Assembly (NCBI GenBank): GCA_963677915.2
Contig: CAXXGE010000031.1
Coordinates: 1-34,028, forward strand
Reading direction: 5' to 3'
DNA: 34,028 nucleotides
Source of the DNA: G963677915 sp963677915
GTDB lineage: Bacteria; Bacillota; Clostridia; Lachnospirales; Vallitaleaceae
Both the position numbers and the translations under genes were made by a program. How positions within the stretch are numbered: the first letter of the stretch is position 1; every line of letters starts with the position of its first letter. The notes beneath the pieces were generated by a model that worked only from the letters and a program-made list of their open reading frames with translations, was not told where the DNA came from and ran no database searches. Of the stretch, positions 17,323-25,450 are shown piece after piece.

Positions 17323-18720
17323 TTATAGGTTGTTTGCGATATTCTCGGGTATGGCAACTGTCGTGGCATTAATATCACTTGCAGTAAAGCTGTATGACAT
17401 CTGGAAATCGTAGCCATCCGTATCTGTCGCTGCGATGTCGAGTACGCAGGAGACGATGACACCTGTCTCCTTGTCGATAACAATCTCAAGTGTGACGGTT
17501 TCAATGTCCGAGCCTTCCAGCTCACTCTCCATTTCGACGAAGGAAGTCACGCCTTCATTGGCAGTAATGATGTATGCCGTATCTGTTTCCGACAGTGTAA
17601 AGCCTGAATAATCCGCCTCGTCAGCTGTTTCGAACACACTGGTATCGATAACCGTAGAGAAGTCGCCAAACAGTTTGTCGTAATCATCAGCATGCTCAGA
17701 ATCACCGTAATAGTCGCCAAAGGCAATCTCAGGATCGCTGCCGGTAAAAGAGGATATCGATTCATCATAGATATAGAAATGGCTTCCTTCGGCATACCAT
17801 TCAGCATATGAAGCAATATCAATGCCGATGAAGTTCGAATCCGAATCCACATAGCTGCTAGCCTGCATATTGGCCGAATCCCTGTAAATGGTCTGATTCA
17901 TATCTGCAGCCATAATAATCACTGTCTCGCCGCTGTCAGGATCGACGCTGCTCATCTCGAAATCGATGTTTTCAGTGATGGTTACGCTGTCAATATCCGT
18001 CAGCTCATAATTACCCAGGACAAGCAGTTTTTTCATGTCATTGTCCTGTCTTGCTTCCCCGCCTTCAACAGAAGCCATGACCGCTTCTTTGGCTTCCAAT
18101 CCGATATCTCCACTGTTGTAAAGCTTTTCAACGAGAAGCTGATCCTCTTCTTTCACCAGGCAGTTGAGCCCTCTATAGGTAGCCAGCACTGCATGGTCTC
18201 TCAGGAATCTCTCGTTTTTAAGCGCTGTGTATTCAGTGGAGTCGATCATGCCAAGCTGCAGAGCCTTCTCCAGAGACCTGCTCCATGTGAAATCGCCGTT
18301 GGCATCATCATAGCCAAGAGATCGCAAAACAAAAGTGAAGTACTGTGCTGCTGTCACCGGGTTCGTCGAGCCGAATTTTCCGCCGCCGATACCATTTGTC
18401 AGCCCATTTTCATAGAGATATCCCACATAGGGACCGGCCCAAGCGGGAACATCGCTGAAAGGATGGCTGTATGTACCGCTCTGCGCCTCAGTTTCCTTGC
18501 CAAGCATACGGCAAAGCATAGCCGCGCCTTCTGCCCTGTTCATCCCGTTGTACAGTCGATAGCTGCCGTCTTCATAGCCTTTGAAGAAACCGCCAGCCTT
18601 AAGCGCATCTGCCATGGCTCCATACTGGGGTGTTATCTCCTCAGCAAGGGCTGTGCCTGATAGCATGGCTGCCATCAGCAGCATGACCATAAAGGTTCTT
18701 ATTATCTTTTTCATCTCCAT
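17323..18720 (-). CDS. Secreted SLH-domain protein
   Basis: About 465 residues. The ATG at 18720 (MEMKKIIRTFMVMLLMAAML) follows GAGGAAGGGG; an upstream ATG at 18735 overlaps that site. A signal peptide ends at SGTALA-EE. Three S-layer homology repeats follow: residues ~30-75 (GGFFKGYEDGSYRLYNGMNR), ~88-140 (FSDVPAWAGPYVGYLYENGL) and ~145-195 (ALQLGMIDSTEYTALKNERF), which should bind cell-wall polymer. The remaining ~250 residues are acidic and beta-rich, with repeated Asp-Ser-Glu stretches and the segments NQTIYRDSANMQASSYVDS and EIVIDKETGVIVSCVLDI. This resembles LolA/LppX-like lipid-binding folds, but I cannot assign a family. It lies between gatB and the AraC gene, same strand. Confidence 0.85.
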   Translation of the reverse strand: MEMKKIIRTFMVMLLMAAMLSGTALAEEITPQYGAMADALKAGGFFKGYEDGSYRLYNGMNRAEGAAMLCRMLGKETEAQSGTYSHPFSDVPAWAGPYVGYLYENGLTNGIGGGKFGSTNPVTAAQYFTFVLRSLGYDDANGDFTWSRSLEKALQLGMIDSTEYTALKNERFLRDHAVLATYRGLNCLVKEEDQLLVEKLYNSGDIGLEAKEAVMASVEGGEARQDNDMKKLLVLGNYELTDIDSVTITENIDFEMSSVDPDSGETVIIMAADMNQTIYRDSANMQASSYVDSDSNFIGIDIASYAEWYAEGSHFYIYDESISSFTGSDPEIAFGDYYGDSEHADDYDKLFGDFSTVIDTSVFETADEADYSGFTLSETDTAYIITANEGVTSFVEMESELEGSDIETVTLEIVIDKETGVIVSCVLDIAATDTDGYDFQMSYSFTASDINATTVAIPENIANNL

Positions 18721-18772
18721 CTTCCCCTTCCTCATCAGTCAATCTTCAACAATTCCATCATATCAAAAAATT

Positions 18773-20212
18773 CTATTTCATTCCATCCAGTATTTCTTTT
18801 AGCAGCTTGATCACCATCTGAGGGTTCGCCTGGCCTTTAGTCAGTCTCATCATCTGTCCCATCAGCGCCTGCACTGCAGCCTGCTTGCCGCCGAGGTAAT
18901 CCTCGACTGCTTTCGGGTTGTCATTGATAACTTGCTGCGCCATTTCTTTCAAAGCGCCTTCGTCGCTGTTCTGCTTCAGGCCCTTTTCTTCAACGATGGC
19001 TTTCGGCTCCTTGCCAGTTTCCCACATGTCGGCAAAAACTTGCTTGGCAATCTTCCCTGATATAGTTCCGTCTTCAATGAGATTCACCAGCTCTGAAAGG
19101 TGGCTGCCCGTGAATGGAATGATGGCCTGTTCCTTCTCTTCTTCTGTTAAACGGCTGAAGATCTCGGAAATGATCCAGTTGGCAACGCCTTTCGGATTCT
19201 TTGCTTTCTCTGCACCGATTTCGAAAAACTCCGCCATTCTTCTGGATGCCACAATAAGGTCCGCATCCGCTTCGGATATCTGGTAATCCTCCATATAGCG
19301 TTCTTTTCTGCTGTCGGGCATTTCAGGCAATTCGTTTCTCCATGCCTCGATCTGTTCTTCGGATGTTACGATCGGCATCAGGTCCGGCTCGGGGAAGTAC
19401 CTGTAGTCGTGGGCCTCCTCCTTGCTTCTCATGGAAACAGTCACGCCTTTGGCGTCATCCCAGCGGCGGGTTTCCTGTACAACTTTGCCGCCTGATTCAA
19501 TCAGCTTGATCTGGCGTTTCGCTTCATATTCCGCTGCCTTCACTGCGAAGTTGAAGGAGTTGATGTTCTTCATCTCCGTCCTTGTGCCGAATTCCGTCGC
19601 ACCCATCTTCCTGACGGAAAGGTTAACGTCGCAGCGCAGGGATCCTTCGTTCATCTTGCAGTCTGAGACGTCTGCATAGAGAAGGATTGTCCTGAGTTTG
19701 TTCATGAAGATGCCCACTTCTTCCGGAGAACGCAAATCCGGTTCTGTGACGATCTCAATCAAAGGCACGCCACAGCGGTTGTAGTCGACCAGTGTGCCGC
19801 CAGCTTCATGGATCAGCTTGCCCGCATCTTCTTCAATATGGATTCTTGTGATGCCGATCTTCTTGGCTTCACCGTTCAGGTCGATTTCCACTTCGCCTTC
19901 GTAAGACAATGGCAGGTCGTACTGGGATACCTGATAAGCCTTGGGAAGGTCGGGATAGAAGTAGTTCTTCCTGTCCTGTTTGCTGAATGTGTTGATCTTA
20001 CAGTTCGTTGCAAGGCCTGCCTTGATGGCGTATTCTACAACCTGGCCGTTAAGAACAGGCAAGGTCCCCGGCATACCTGTGCATATAGGGCAGCAGTGCG
20101 TATTGGGTTCTCCGCCGAATTCGTTTTTGCAGGAGCAGAAAATCTTGGTCTTCGTTTTAAGTTCAGAATGGACTTCGAGTCCTATGACAATTTCGTAATC
20201 TTTGTAAGCCAT
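18773..20212 (-). CDS. gatB: Asp/Glu-tRNA amidotransferase subunit B
   Basis: GatB binds the misacylated Glu-tRNA(Gln) or Asp-tRNA(Asn) and activates it for amidation. The 479 residues are the usual length. MAYKDYEIVIGLEVHSELKT, the cradle-domain Zn cysteines (FCSCKNEFGGEPNTHCCPIC), GMPGTLPVLN and the helical YqeY-like tail (GGKQAAVQALMGQMMRLTKG) are all visible. It is last in gatC-gatA-gatB, 9 bases after the gatA stop. The SLH gene follows after about 50 bases. Confidence 0.97.
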   Translation of the reverse strand: MAYKDYEIVIGLEVHSELKTKTKIFCSCKNEFGGEPNTHCCPICTGMPGTLPVLNGQVVEYAIKAGLATNCKINTFSKQDRKNYFYPDLPKAYQVSQYDLPLSYEGEVEIDLNGEAKKIGITRIHIEEDAGKLIHEAGGTLVDYNRCGVPLIEIVTEPDLRSPEEVGIFMNKLRTILLYADVSDCKMNEGSLRCDVNLSVRKMGATEFGTRTEMKNINSFNFAVKAAEYEAKRQIKLIESGGKVVQETRRWDDAKGVTVSMRSKEEAHDYRYFPEPDLMPIVTSEEQIEAWRNELPEMPDSRKERYMEDYQISEADADLIVASRRMAEFFEIGAEKAKNPKGVANWIISEIFSRLTEEEKEQAIIPFTGSHLSELVNLIEDGTISGKIAKQVFADMWETGKEPKAIVEEKGLKQNSDEGALKEMAQQVINDNPKAVEDYLGGKQAAVQALMGQMMRLTKGQANPQMVIKLLKEILDGMK

Positions 20213-20221
20213 GTCAACCTC

Positions 20222-21679
20222 CTATAGTACCGGGCGCTTGTTTTCAAGCCCGCGGTTCTGTTCGTAGGCATACGCCATTTTCAATACCGATGCTTCATCG
20301 TAGGCTTTGCCAATGAACTGAATACCGATTGGCAGGCCTGCTTTGTCAAATCCGGCATTGATGGAAAGACCAGGCAGTCCGGCGATGTTGACAGGTACAG
20401 TACTGATGTCGTTCAGGTACATTTCAATCGGGTTGTCGATCTTGGCACCGATTTTGAAGGCCGTCGAAGGACCGGTCGGTGTCATGACAAGGTCGTATGT
20501 TTCATAAAGTGTGTCGAACTGCTGTTTGAGCAAGGTCCTGACCTGCTGGGCTTTCTTGTAGTAGGCATCGTAATAGCCCGAGCTGAGTGCATAGGTACCG
20601 AGCATGATCCGTCTTTTGACCTCCATGCCGAAGCCTTCATCCCTTGTCTGTTTGTATAGGTCCACAAGGTTGTTGAACTCGGCTGCTCTGTGTCCGTATT
20701 TGATGCCGTCAAAACGCGCCAGGTTGGAGGATGCTTCCGCTGATGCAATCAGGTAGTAGGCCGGTAATGCGATTTCTGTCATATTCATGCTGACGGTGTC
20801 TACCGTTGCACCCTGGCTTTCGAGGACTTTGGCTGCCTTAAGTACCGCTTCCTTGACTTCTTCCTGCACGCCTTCACCGAGGAATTCACTTGGAATGGCT
20901 ACTTTCATACCCTTCATGTCGCCTGTAAGACTTGCTGTGAAATCAGGTGTCTCGACAGGCGCCGAACTGGAATCCATTTTGTCATGGCCGCAGATAAGGT
21001 TCAGCATCAACGCCGAATCCCTGACGTCTTTGGTAAGCGGTCCGATCTGGTCCAGAGAGGATGCATAGGCAACAAGACCGAAACGGGAGACGCGTCCATA
21101 AGTCGGCTTCATTCCGACCACGCCACAATAATGGGCTGGCTGCCTGATGGAGCCGCCGGTATCCGATCCGAGTGTTGCAGGAGCCAAATCCGCAGCAACA
21201 GCTGCAGCAGATCCTCCTGAGCTTCCGCCGGGTACAGAATCAAGATCCCACGGATTTCTGGTCGGGAAGAACGCAGAATTTTCTGTAGACGATCCCATGG
21301 CAAACTCGTCCATATTCAGCTTTCCAAGAACAACCATATCCGCAGCATTGATCTTGTTCATGACTGTTGCGTCATATGGCGGTATGAAGTTCTCGAGCAT
21401 TCTGGATGCACATGTTGTTTTGATACCCTTTGTGCAGATATTGTCCTTGATACCGATCGGCACGCCGGCAAGGGCTCCAAGCTGTGCGCCTGAAGCGATC
21501 TTGGCATCCACTTCAGCGGCTTTGCTGAGGGCACTGTCGCCTGCAACGGTAATGTAGGCATTGACCTTAGGATCGATCGCCGCGATTCGATCGAGATAGG
21601 CTTTTGTGATTTCAACACTGGAGGCTTCTTTCGCATCCAGCATTCTTTTCAGTTCATATACAGTCTTTTCGTAAAGCAT
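20222..21679 (-). CDS. gatA: Asp/Glu-tRNA amidotransferase subunit A
   Basis: The glutaminase subunit, an amidase-signature enzyme that supplies ammonia to GatB. The true start is ATG at 21679 (MLYEKTVYELKRML), with AGGAGG just upstream; the frame is open further up but overlaps gatC. The 485 residues carry the Ser-cisSer-Lys triad: K78 (GVPIGIKDN), S153 (VPGGSSGGSAAA) and S177 (GSDTGGSIRQPA), matching S. aureus K79, S154 and S178. GatC ends 10 bases upstream. Confidence 0.97.
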   Translation of the reverse strand: MLYEKTVYELKRMLDAKEASSVEITKAYLDRIAAIDPKVNAYITVAGDSALSKAAEVDAKIASGAQLGALAGVPIGIKDNICTKGIKTTCASRMLENFIPPYDATVMNKINAADMVVLGKLNMDEFAMGSSTENSAFFPTRNPWDLDSVPGGSSGGSAAAVAADLAPATLGSDTGGSIRQPAHYCGVVGMKPTYGRVSRFGLVAYASSLDQIGPLTKDVRDSALMLNLICGHDKMDSSSAPVETPDFTASLTGDMKGMKVAIPSEFLGEGVQEEVKEAVLKAAKVLESQGATVDTVSMNMTEIALPAYYLIASAEASSNLARFDGIKYGHRAAEFNNLVDLYKQTRDEGFGMEVKRRIMLGTYALSSGYYDAYYKKAQQVRTLLKQQFDTLYETYDLVMTPTGPSTAFKIGAKIDNPIEMYLNDISTVPVNIAGLPGLSINAGFDKAGLPIGIQFIGKAYDEASVLKMAYAYEQNRGLENKRPVL

Positions 21680-21689
21680 GTCGGTCCTC

Positions 21690-21977
21690 CTATTCAACGA
21701 CTTTCGGAACGCTGAAGCAGCCGTTTTCCTGATTCGGTGCATTGGAAAGCAGCAGGTCCCTTTCCATTGACGGCACGACTTCATCCACCCTGAATACATT
21801 GTTGATAGGAATGATATGCGCTGTCGGTGCGACATTTTCTATATCAAGTCCGTTGATTTGGTCTGCGAATTCGATAATCGCTTCCATATCCTTGGTCATC
21901 TGTTCTTTTTCTTCATCAGTCAGGTTCAGGCGTGCCAGATTAGCCACATGCTCGACCTGTTCTTTTGTTATTTTCAA
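21690..21977 (-). CDS. gatC: Asp/Glu-tRNA amidotransferase subunit C
   Basis: The 95-residue GatC that stabilises GatA against GatB. It starts at TTG (21977), reading MKITKEQVEHVANLARLNLT, with a strong AAGGAGG about 7 bases upstream and no competing ATG. The HVANLARLNLTDEE start and the C-terminal LRxD-equivalent region FRVDEVVPSMERDLLL are typical of the family. First gene of the gatCAB operon. Confidence 0.95.
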   Translation of the reverse strand: MKITKEQVEHVANLARLNLTDEEKEQMTKDMEAIIEFADQINGLDIENVAPTAHIIPINNVFRVDEVVPSMERDLLLSNAPNQENGCFSVPKVVE

Positions 21978-22006
21978 TCGACTGCCTCCTTAGTATATTA
22001 GCCTTC

Positions 22007-22036
22007 ATTCTATCATATTTCCTTTGGTCCATTCAA
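22007..22036 (-). promoter_or_regulatory. Probable promoter for gatCAB
   Basis: On the minus strand TTGAAT (22036-22031), an 18-base spacer and TAGAAT (22012-22007), about 30 bases before the gatC TTG start and just after the ligA stop. Confidence 0.55.
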
Positions 22037-22042
22037 ACTTTT

Positions 22043-24010
22043 TTAGCCGTTTTCCACCATAGCCAGGAATTCTTCTTCACTAATGACAGGGATACCCAGT
22101 TCCTTAGCTTTTTTGTTCTTGCCGCTGGTTGAAGCTGTGTCATTGTTGACCAGATAGTCTGTGTTTTTTGATACACTGCCTGTCACTTTTCCACCCAGGC
22201 TTTCGATGTGGGACTTAAGAGCATTGCGGTTTGTATAATGACTGACGCTCCCTGTAATGACAAAAGTCTTGCCCGCTAATATCTCTGCTGTTTCTGAAGC
22301 TTCCGGTGTTTCCAGGTCTACGATAGAGAGAAGTCGTTCCAGTTCCCGCCTTTTTCCTTGATCGTTGAAGTAACCGGCGACAGATGCGGCAATGACGCTG
22401 CCAAATCCTTCGATTCCTGCCAGTTCGTCCTCTTGTGCTGAGAGGATCTTTTCTATGTCGTAACCAAAGGCCTTGCACATGAGACGCGCGTTGGACAATC
22501 CAACGTTGGCGATTCCGAGCGCATAGAGGAAGTTGTCCATACCGACATGCCTTGATTTTTCTATAGAGACCAGCAGCTTGGTATAGGATTTCTCTCCCAT
22601 GCCTTCCATGGCTTCAATCGCCTCTTTGTGTTTTTCGAGTTCGAACAAGTCGCTCAGCTGATGGAGTATTCCTGCAGCAATGAACTTTTCCAGCGTAGCT
22701 TCGGACAATCCTTCGATATTCATGGCATCCCTGCCGGCAAAATGCGCGAAGCTCTTTATTTTCTTGGCCGCACAGTCCACGTTGTCGCAAAGCAGCACCT
22801 TGACTTCATTGACATCCTTGATTCTTGTCGGCTCTCCGCAGACTGGACAGTTTTCCGGAATTTCCATTAGTCCGCTTCTGGTCAGATTCTCTGCGACTTG
22901 GGGTATGATCATGTTGGCCTTGTAGACCTGGATGCGGTCACCGATGCCCAGCGCCAGCTCCTCCATGATGCTGATGTTGTGGAGGCTGGCCCTCGAGACC
23001 GTCGTTCCTTCCAGTTCGACAGGTTCGAAGATGGCTACCGGATTGATCAGGCCGGTTCTGGATGCGCTCCATTCTACTTCTATAAGGCTTGTTTCCTGTA
23101 TTTCGTCCTGCCATTTGAAAGCGATGGAGTGGCGTGGGAACTTGGATGTAGCCCCAAGACTTGCAGAGTAGGATGACGAGTCAAAGGTCAGCACCAGGCC
23201 GTCGGATCCGAAGGGGTTGTGGGATATGGCTTTCTCCATGTTTCCAACCGTTTCGACGACATTTTCTTTGTTGACAGCTGCAGTTTCAACCGTCTCGAAT
23301 CCCCATTCTGTTAACATCTTCAGCTGATCCATTTTGGAATCAGGGCTGTCAGCGCTGCCCGACTGGACAAGTGCGAATGCATAGAATCTGACATGGCGTC
23401 CAGCTGTTACTTCGTTGTTAAGCTGGCGCACTGTTCCGCTGCATAGGTTCCTTGGATTCTTGTATTGTTCCTCAGGCGGGAGCTCCGCATTGATTCTCTC
23501 GAATTCTTCAAAGGGAATGACCGCTTCGCCCCTGATGACGACGGTCCCGCTTACGGGTATCTTCAGTGGAATGTTGTCGAAAACCTTGACGTTGTTGGTA
23601 ATAACCTCGCCGATTTCACCATTGCCACGTGTGACGCCCTTGGTCAGAATGCCGTCTTCATATGTAAGGACAATGGTCAGGCCGTCCAGCTTCCAGGAAA
23701 GGAGGCCTTCGTGGTTGCCCAACCATGCAGCCAGTGCTTCCCGGTCCTTCGTCTTGTCGAGCGACAGCATCTTCGTCGCGTGGCGCTCCTTCGGCAGTTC
23801 GCTTAAAAGCTCAAAACCGACCTTCCGGGTCGGGCTGCCGCTCATGACAATGCCCGTCTCTTCTTCCAGTTTCACCAGCTCGTCGTAAAGCTTGTCGTAT
23901 TCGAGGTTGCTCATAATCTCCCTGTCCTGCTGGTAATAGGCCTCGGAAGCCTTGGAGAGAATGTTGGTCAGTTCAATGATTCTATTTTTATCAGACGGCT
24001 TGGTTGTCAT
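22043..24010 (-). CDS. ligA: NAD-dependent DNA ligase
   Basis: Seals nicks in DNA using NAD+. I choose ATG at 24010 (MTTKPSDKNRI) with GAGGAG 7 bases upstream; a longer frame starting at 24037 would run into the REP-like element. It is about 655 residues. Domain order: Ia (YYQQDREIMSNLEYDKLYDEL), adenylation domain with catalytic lysine in SWKLDG (K107) and RGEAVIP, OB fold, Zn finger (CPVCGEP with CDNVDCAAKK), helix-hairpin-helix (ALGIANVGLSNARLM) and a C-terminal BRCT (AGKTFVITGSVSHYTNRNAL). The domain I spacing is slightly compressed and the family KxDG core is intact. No pcrA lies next to it. Confidence 0.96.
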   Translation of the reverse strand: MTTKPSDKNRIIELTNILSKASEAYYQQDREIMSNLEYDKLYDELVKLEEETGIVMSGSPTRKVGFELLSELPKERHATKMLSLDKTKDREALAAWLGNHEGLLSWKLDGLTIVLTYEDGILTKGVTRGNGEIGEVITNNVKVFDNIPLKIPVSGTVVIRGEAVIPFEEFERINAELPPEEQYKNPRNLCSGTVRQLNNEVTAGRHVRFYAFALVQSGSADSPDSKMDQLKMLTEWGFETVETAAVNKENVVETVGNMEKAISHNPFGSDGLVLTFDSSSYSASLGATSKFPRHSIAFKWQDEIQETSLIEVEWSASRTGLINPVAIFEPVELEGTTVSRASLHNISIMEELALGIGDRIQVYKANMIIPQVAENLTRSGLMEIPENCPVCGEPTRIKDVNEVKVLLCDNVDCAAKKIKSFAHFAGRDAMNIEGLSEATLEKFIAAGILHQLSDLFELEKHKEAIEAMEGMGEKSYTKLLVSIEKSRHVGMDNFLYALGIANVGLSNARLMCKAFGYDIEKILSAQEDELAGIEGFGSVIAASVAGYFNDQGKRRELERLLSIVDLETPEASETAEILAGKTFVITGSVSHYTNRNALKSHIESLGGKVTGSVSKNTDYLVNNDTASTSGKNKKAKELGIPVISEEEFLAMVENG

Positions 24011-24030
24011 CGGGATCTCCTCATCAAGAC

Positions 24031-24057
24031 GTGCCAAAGGGACGGACCTTTTGGCAC
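24031..24057. repeat. REP-like element, copy A of an inverted pair
   Basis: A 27-base imperfect palindrome with outer arms GTGCCAAA and TTTTGGCAC around GGGACGGACC. It lies 20 bases upstream of the ligA start codon. It is the reverse complement of copy B (24072-24098) with 2 mismatches. Confidence 0.8.
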
Positions 24058-24071
24058 GCTGTTAAATTGAA

Positions 24072-24098
24072 GTGCCAAAAGGTCCGTCCCCCTGGCAC
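24072..24098. repeat. REP-like element, copy B of an inverted pair
   Basis: The inverted partner of copy A, separated by 14 bases. In the ligA transcript the two copies can form either two small hairpins or one 27-bp stem with a 14-base loop. The arrangement resembles BIME-type REP pairs; no REP-associated transposase is visible in this window. Confidence 0.8.
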
Positions 24099-24120
24099 AG
24101 GTACGTTGATATCTGCATAG

Positions 24121-24149
24121 AGTATACCAAATAGAGATACCTGAAACAA
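24121..24149 (-). promoter_or_regulatory. Probable promoter for ligA
   Basis: On the minus strand TTGTTT (24149-24144), a 17-base spacer and TATACT (24126-24121). Transcription from here would include the REP-like pair in a leader of about 100 bases. Confidence 0.55.
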
Positions 24150-24150
24150 G

Positions 24151-24171
24151 AAAAAGGAGCCTTTCGGCTCC
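24151..24171 (-). terminator. Terminator after the EamA transporter gene
   Basis: On the minus strand GGAGCC and GGCTCC (24171-24166 and 24161-24156) form a 6-bp stem with a GAAA loop, followed by TTTTT. It lies about 25 bases after the stop at 24195. Confidence 0.8.
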
Positions 24172-24194
24172 ATGATATCATTCAAAGTTTTCAG

Positions 24195-25046
24195 TTATCC
24201 GGCAAAGACCAGAGATATCCCCAGAAGCAGCTGTGTAACACCGATCAATTTCGTCTTCAGATTATCCTCTTTGAATATAATGCCGCCGACAATGACAGAC
24301 ACGATAACCGAAATATATCTGATTGGCATGATAATCGACAACTGACTGCCCGGCATACTCATTGCCATAAAATACAGCCTGTCTGCCACAACAATGAACA
24401 AACTCATCCAGACGATGCTCCAGTTGAACTGAACAACTACTTTTTTATGATGTTTAAGGCTACTGATGGTATGAGCGACACCATAAGACACTGCCAGCAT
24501 AAACATGAACCAGAACTGCAACTGACCTGAATTTGCCGACCTTAGAATAACCTTGTCCATCAAACCGCTCAGCGCACTTAAAAAGGTACTGATAACCAGC
24601 AGGTACAGGAACTTGTTCCTGAAAATACCAGTCACCTCGCCCCCGCTCACTTTCCCGATGACATAGTAAGCAACCAGTATGATGCCGATACCCAAGCTCT
24701 GCAGCAAATCCAGCCGTTCATGCAAAAAGACGATTCCAAGGACGATGGTGAACATCGGGGTCAAACTCCGAAGCGGGCTTGCCAAACTGATTGGCAAATG
24801 CTTTATAGCTGTAAAACTTAATGTCCAGGTAACGAAGATAATCGCTGTTTTCAACGCAATCAACGGCAACAATGTCAGCTCAATTGCCAAAGCATTTTTA
24901 TAATCATACAGCAGCATGCCAAAACTAAACAGCGAATACAAAGCAAGTACATTGAGTACCGATGCTTTGGCAGTAGCTACTTTTTTGAATACATCCCAAA
25001 TGCCCATAAATACACCGGATATTATCGTTATCATCAACCACGACAT
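24195..25046 (-). CDS. EamA/DMT family transporter
   Basis: About 283 residues with ten predicted membrane segments in two EamA repeats. I choose ATG at 25046 (MSWLMITIISGVFMGIWDVF) after GGAG; the longer frame up to 25133 would begin at the promoter. The first repeat includes FTAIKHLPISLASPLRSL and LGIVFLHERLDLLQSLGI, the second SIIMPIRYISVIVSVIVG and IIFKEDNLKTKLIGVTQL, each with the family's acidic residue near the end of the penultimate helix. The substrate is unknown; these proteins export or import small metabolites. It has its own promoter and terminator, and the IS lies just upstream. Confidence 0.87.
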   Translation of the reverse strand: MSWLMITIISGVFMGIWDVFKKVATAKASVLNVLALYSLFSFGMLLYDYKNALAIELTLLPLIALKTAIIFVTWTLSFTAIKHLPISLASPLRSLTPMFTIVLGIVFLHERLDLLQSLGIGIILVAYYVIGKVSGGEVTGIFRNKFLYLLVISTFLSALSGLMDKVILRSANSGQLQFWFMFMLAVSYGVAHTISSLKHHKKVVVQFNWSIVWMSLFIVVADRLYFMAMSMPGSQLSIIMPIRYISVIVSVIVGGIIFKEDNLKTKLIGVTQLLLGISLVFAG

Positions 25047-25072
25047 CGTATTATCTCCATTTTCTATAATGC

Positions 25073-25092
25073 ATATGATCAAAATATGATCA
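25073..25092. promoter_or_regulatory. Operator-like direct repeats in the EamA gene leader
   Basis: ATATGATCA occurs twice (25073-25081 and 25084-25092), each holding the palindrome TGATCA, with an 11-base period (one helical turn). They lie between the -10 box and the start codon. A repressor site is a guess. Confidence 0.4.
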
Positions 25093-25120
25093 AGATATTG
25101 ATTTTCAGACTTCCTTGGGA

Positions 25121-25149
25121 AGTATAGCACCAAAAAAAATCAATAACAA
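25121..25149 (-). promoter_or_regulatory. Promoter for the EamA transporter gene
   Basis: On the minus strand TTGTTA (25149-25144), a 17-base spacer and TATACT (25126-25121). The -35 box ends 3 bases from the target-site duplication of the IS, so the promoter survived the insertion intact. Confidence 0.6.
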
Positions 25150-25152
25150 TAG

Positions 25153-25160
25153 AAATATAA
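25153..25160. repeat. Left target-site duplication of the IS
   Basis: AAATATAA, repeated exactly at 26861-26868, flanking the element. Eight bases is the usual duplication length for ISL3-family elements. Confidence 0.88.
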
Positions 25161-25241
25161 GAGGCTTCGTGCATAGTTGTGGGTAAATCTTCTGCTTTTC
25201 GGATTGATTTACACTAAATCTCAGCCTATTACTCAGCGGCA

Positions 25242-25280
25242 GTCAAGGGCGAGCGCAGCTCGTTCATCTTGACCCTTGAC
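25242..25280. other. Nested hairpin in the IS leader
   Basis: GTCAAGGG (25242-25249) pairs with CCCTTGAC (25273-25280), and inside it CGAGC pairs with GCTCG (25250-25254, 25258-25262). No T run follows, so it is not a standard terminator; it may limit outside transcripts reaching the transposase. Confidence 0.5.
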
Positions 25281-25309
25281 AGCCTCATTTCACCAAGAAC
25301 CTAGATATT

Positions 25310-25334
25310 GGTCAGCAGTTTATAGCTGCTGACC
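25310..25334. other. Second hairpin in the IS leader
   Basis: A perfect 9-bp stem, GGTCAGCAG (25310-25318) with CTGCTGACC (25326-25334), loop TTTATAG. A G-rich stretch (25346-25363) follows. Confidence 0.5.
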
Positions 25335-25383
25335 TGGCGCCGCCGAGGTCGGGGTTTGGGGCAGAGCCTCAAATAAAAAACAA

Positions 25384-25412
25384 TTGAAAAACCATCTGTG
25401 TTCCTTTATTGT
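25384..25412 (+). promoter_or_regulatory. Possible transposase promoter
   Basis: TTGAAA (25384-25389) and TATTGT (25407-25412) with a 17-base spacer, about 40 bases before the transposase start. The -10 match is weak. Confidence 0.4.
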
Positions 25413-25450
25413 ATTAGTGCCTAAACTCATACAGGAAGGAATTATCACAG

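Noticed and set aside
21680..21835. A 52-residue N-terminal extension of gatA
   Set aside because: It overlaps gatC out of frame and lies upstream of a strong ribosome site at the ATG 21679.
5756..25226. A 15-base match CACTAAATCTCAGCC at 5756-5770 (holA end) and 25212-25226 (IS leader)
   Set aside because: About one such match is expected by chance in 34 kb; flanks do not align and it is not at an IS end.
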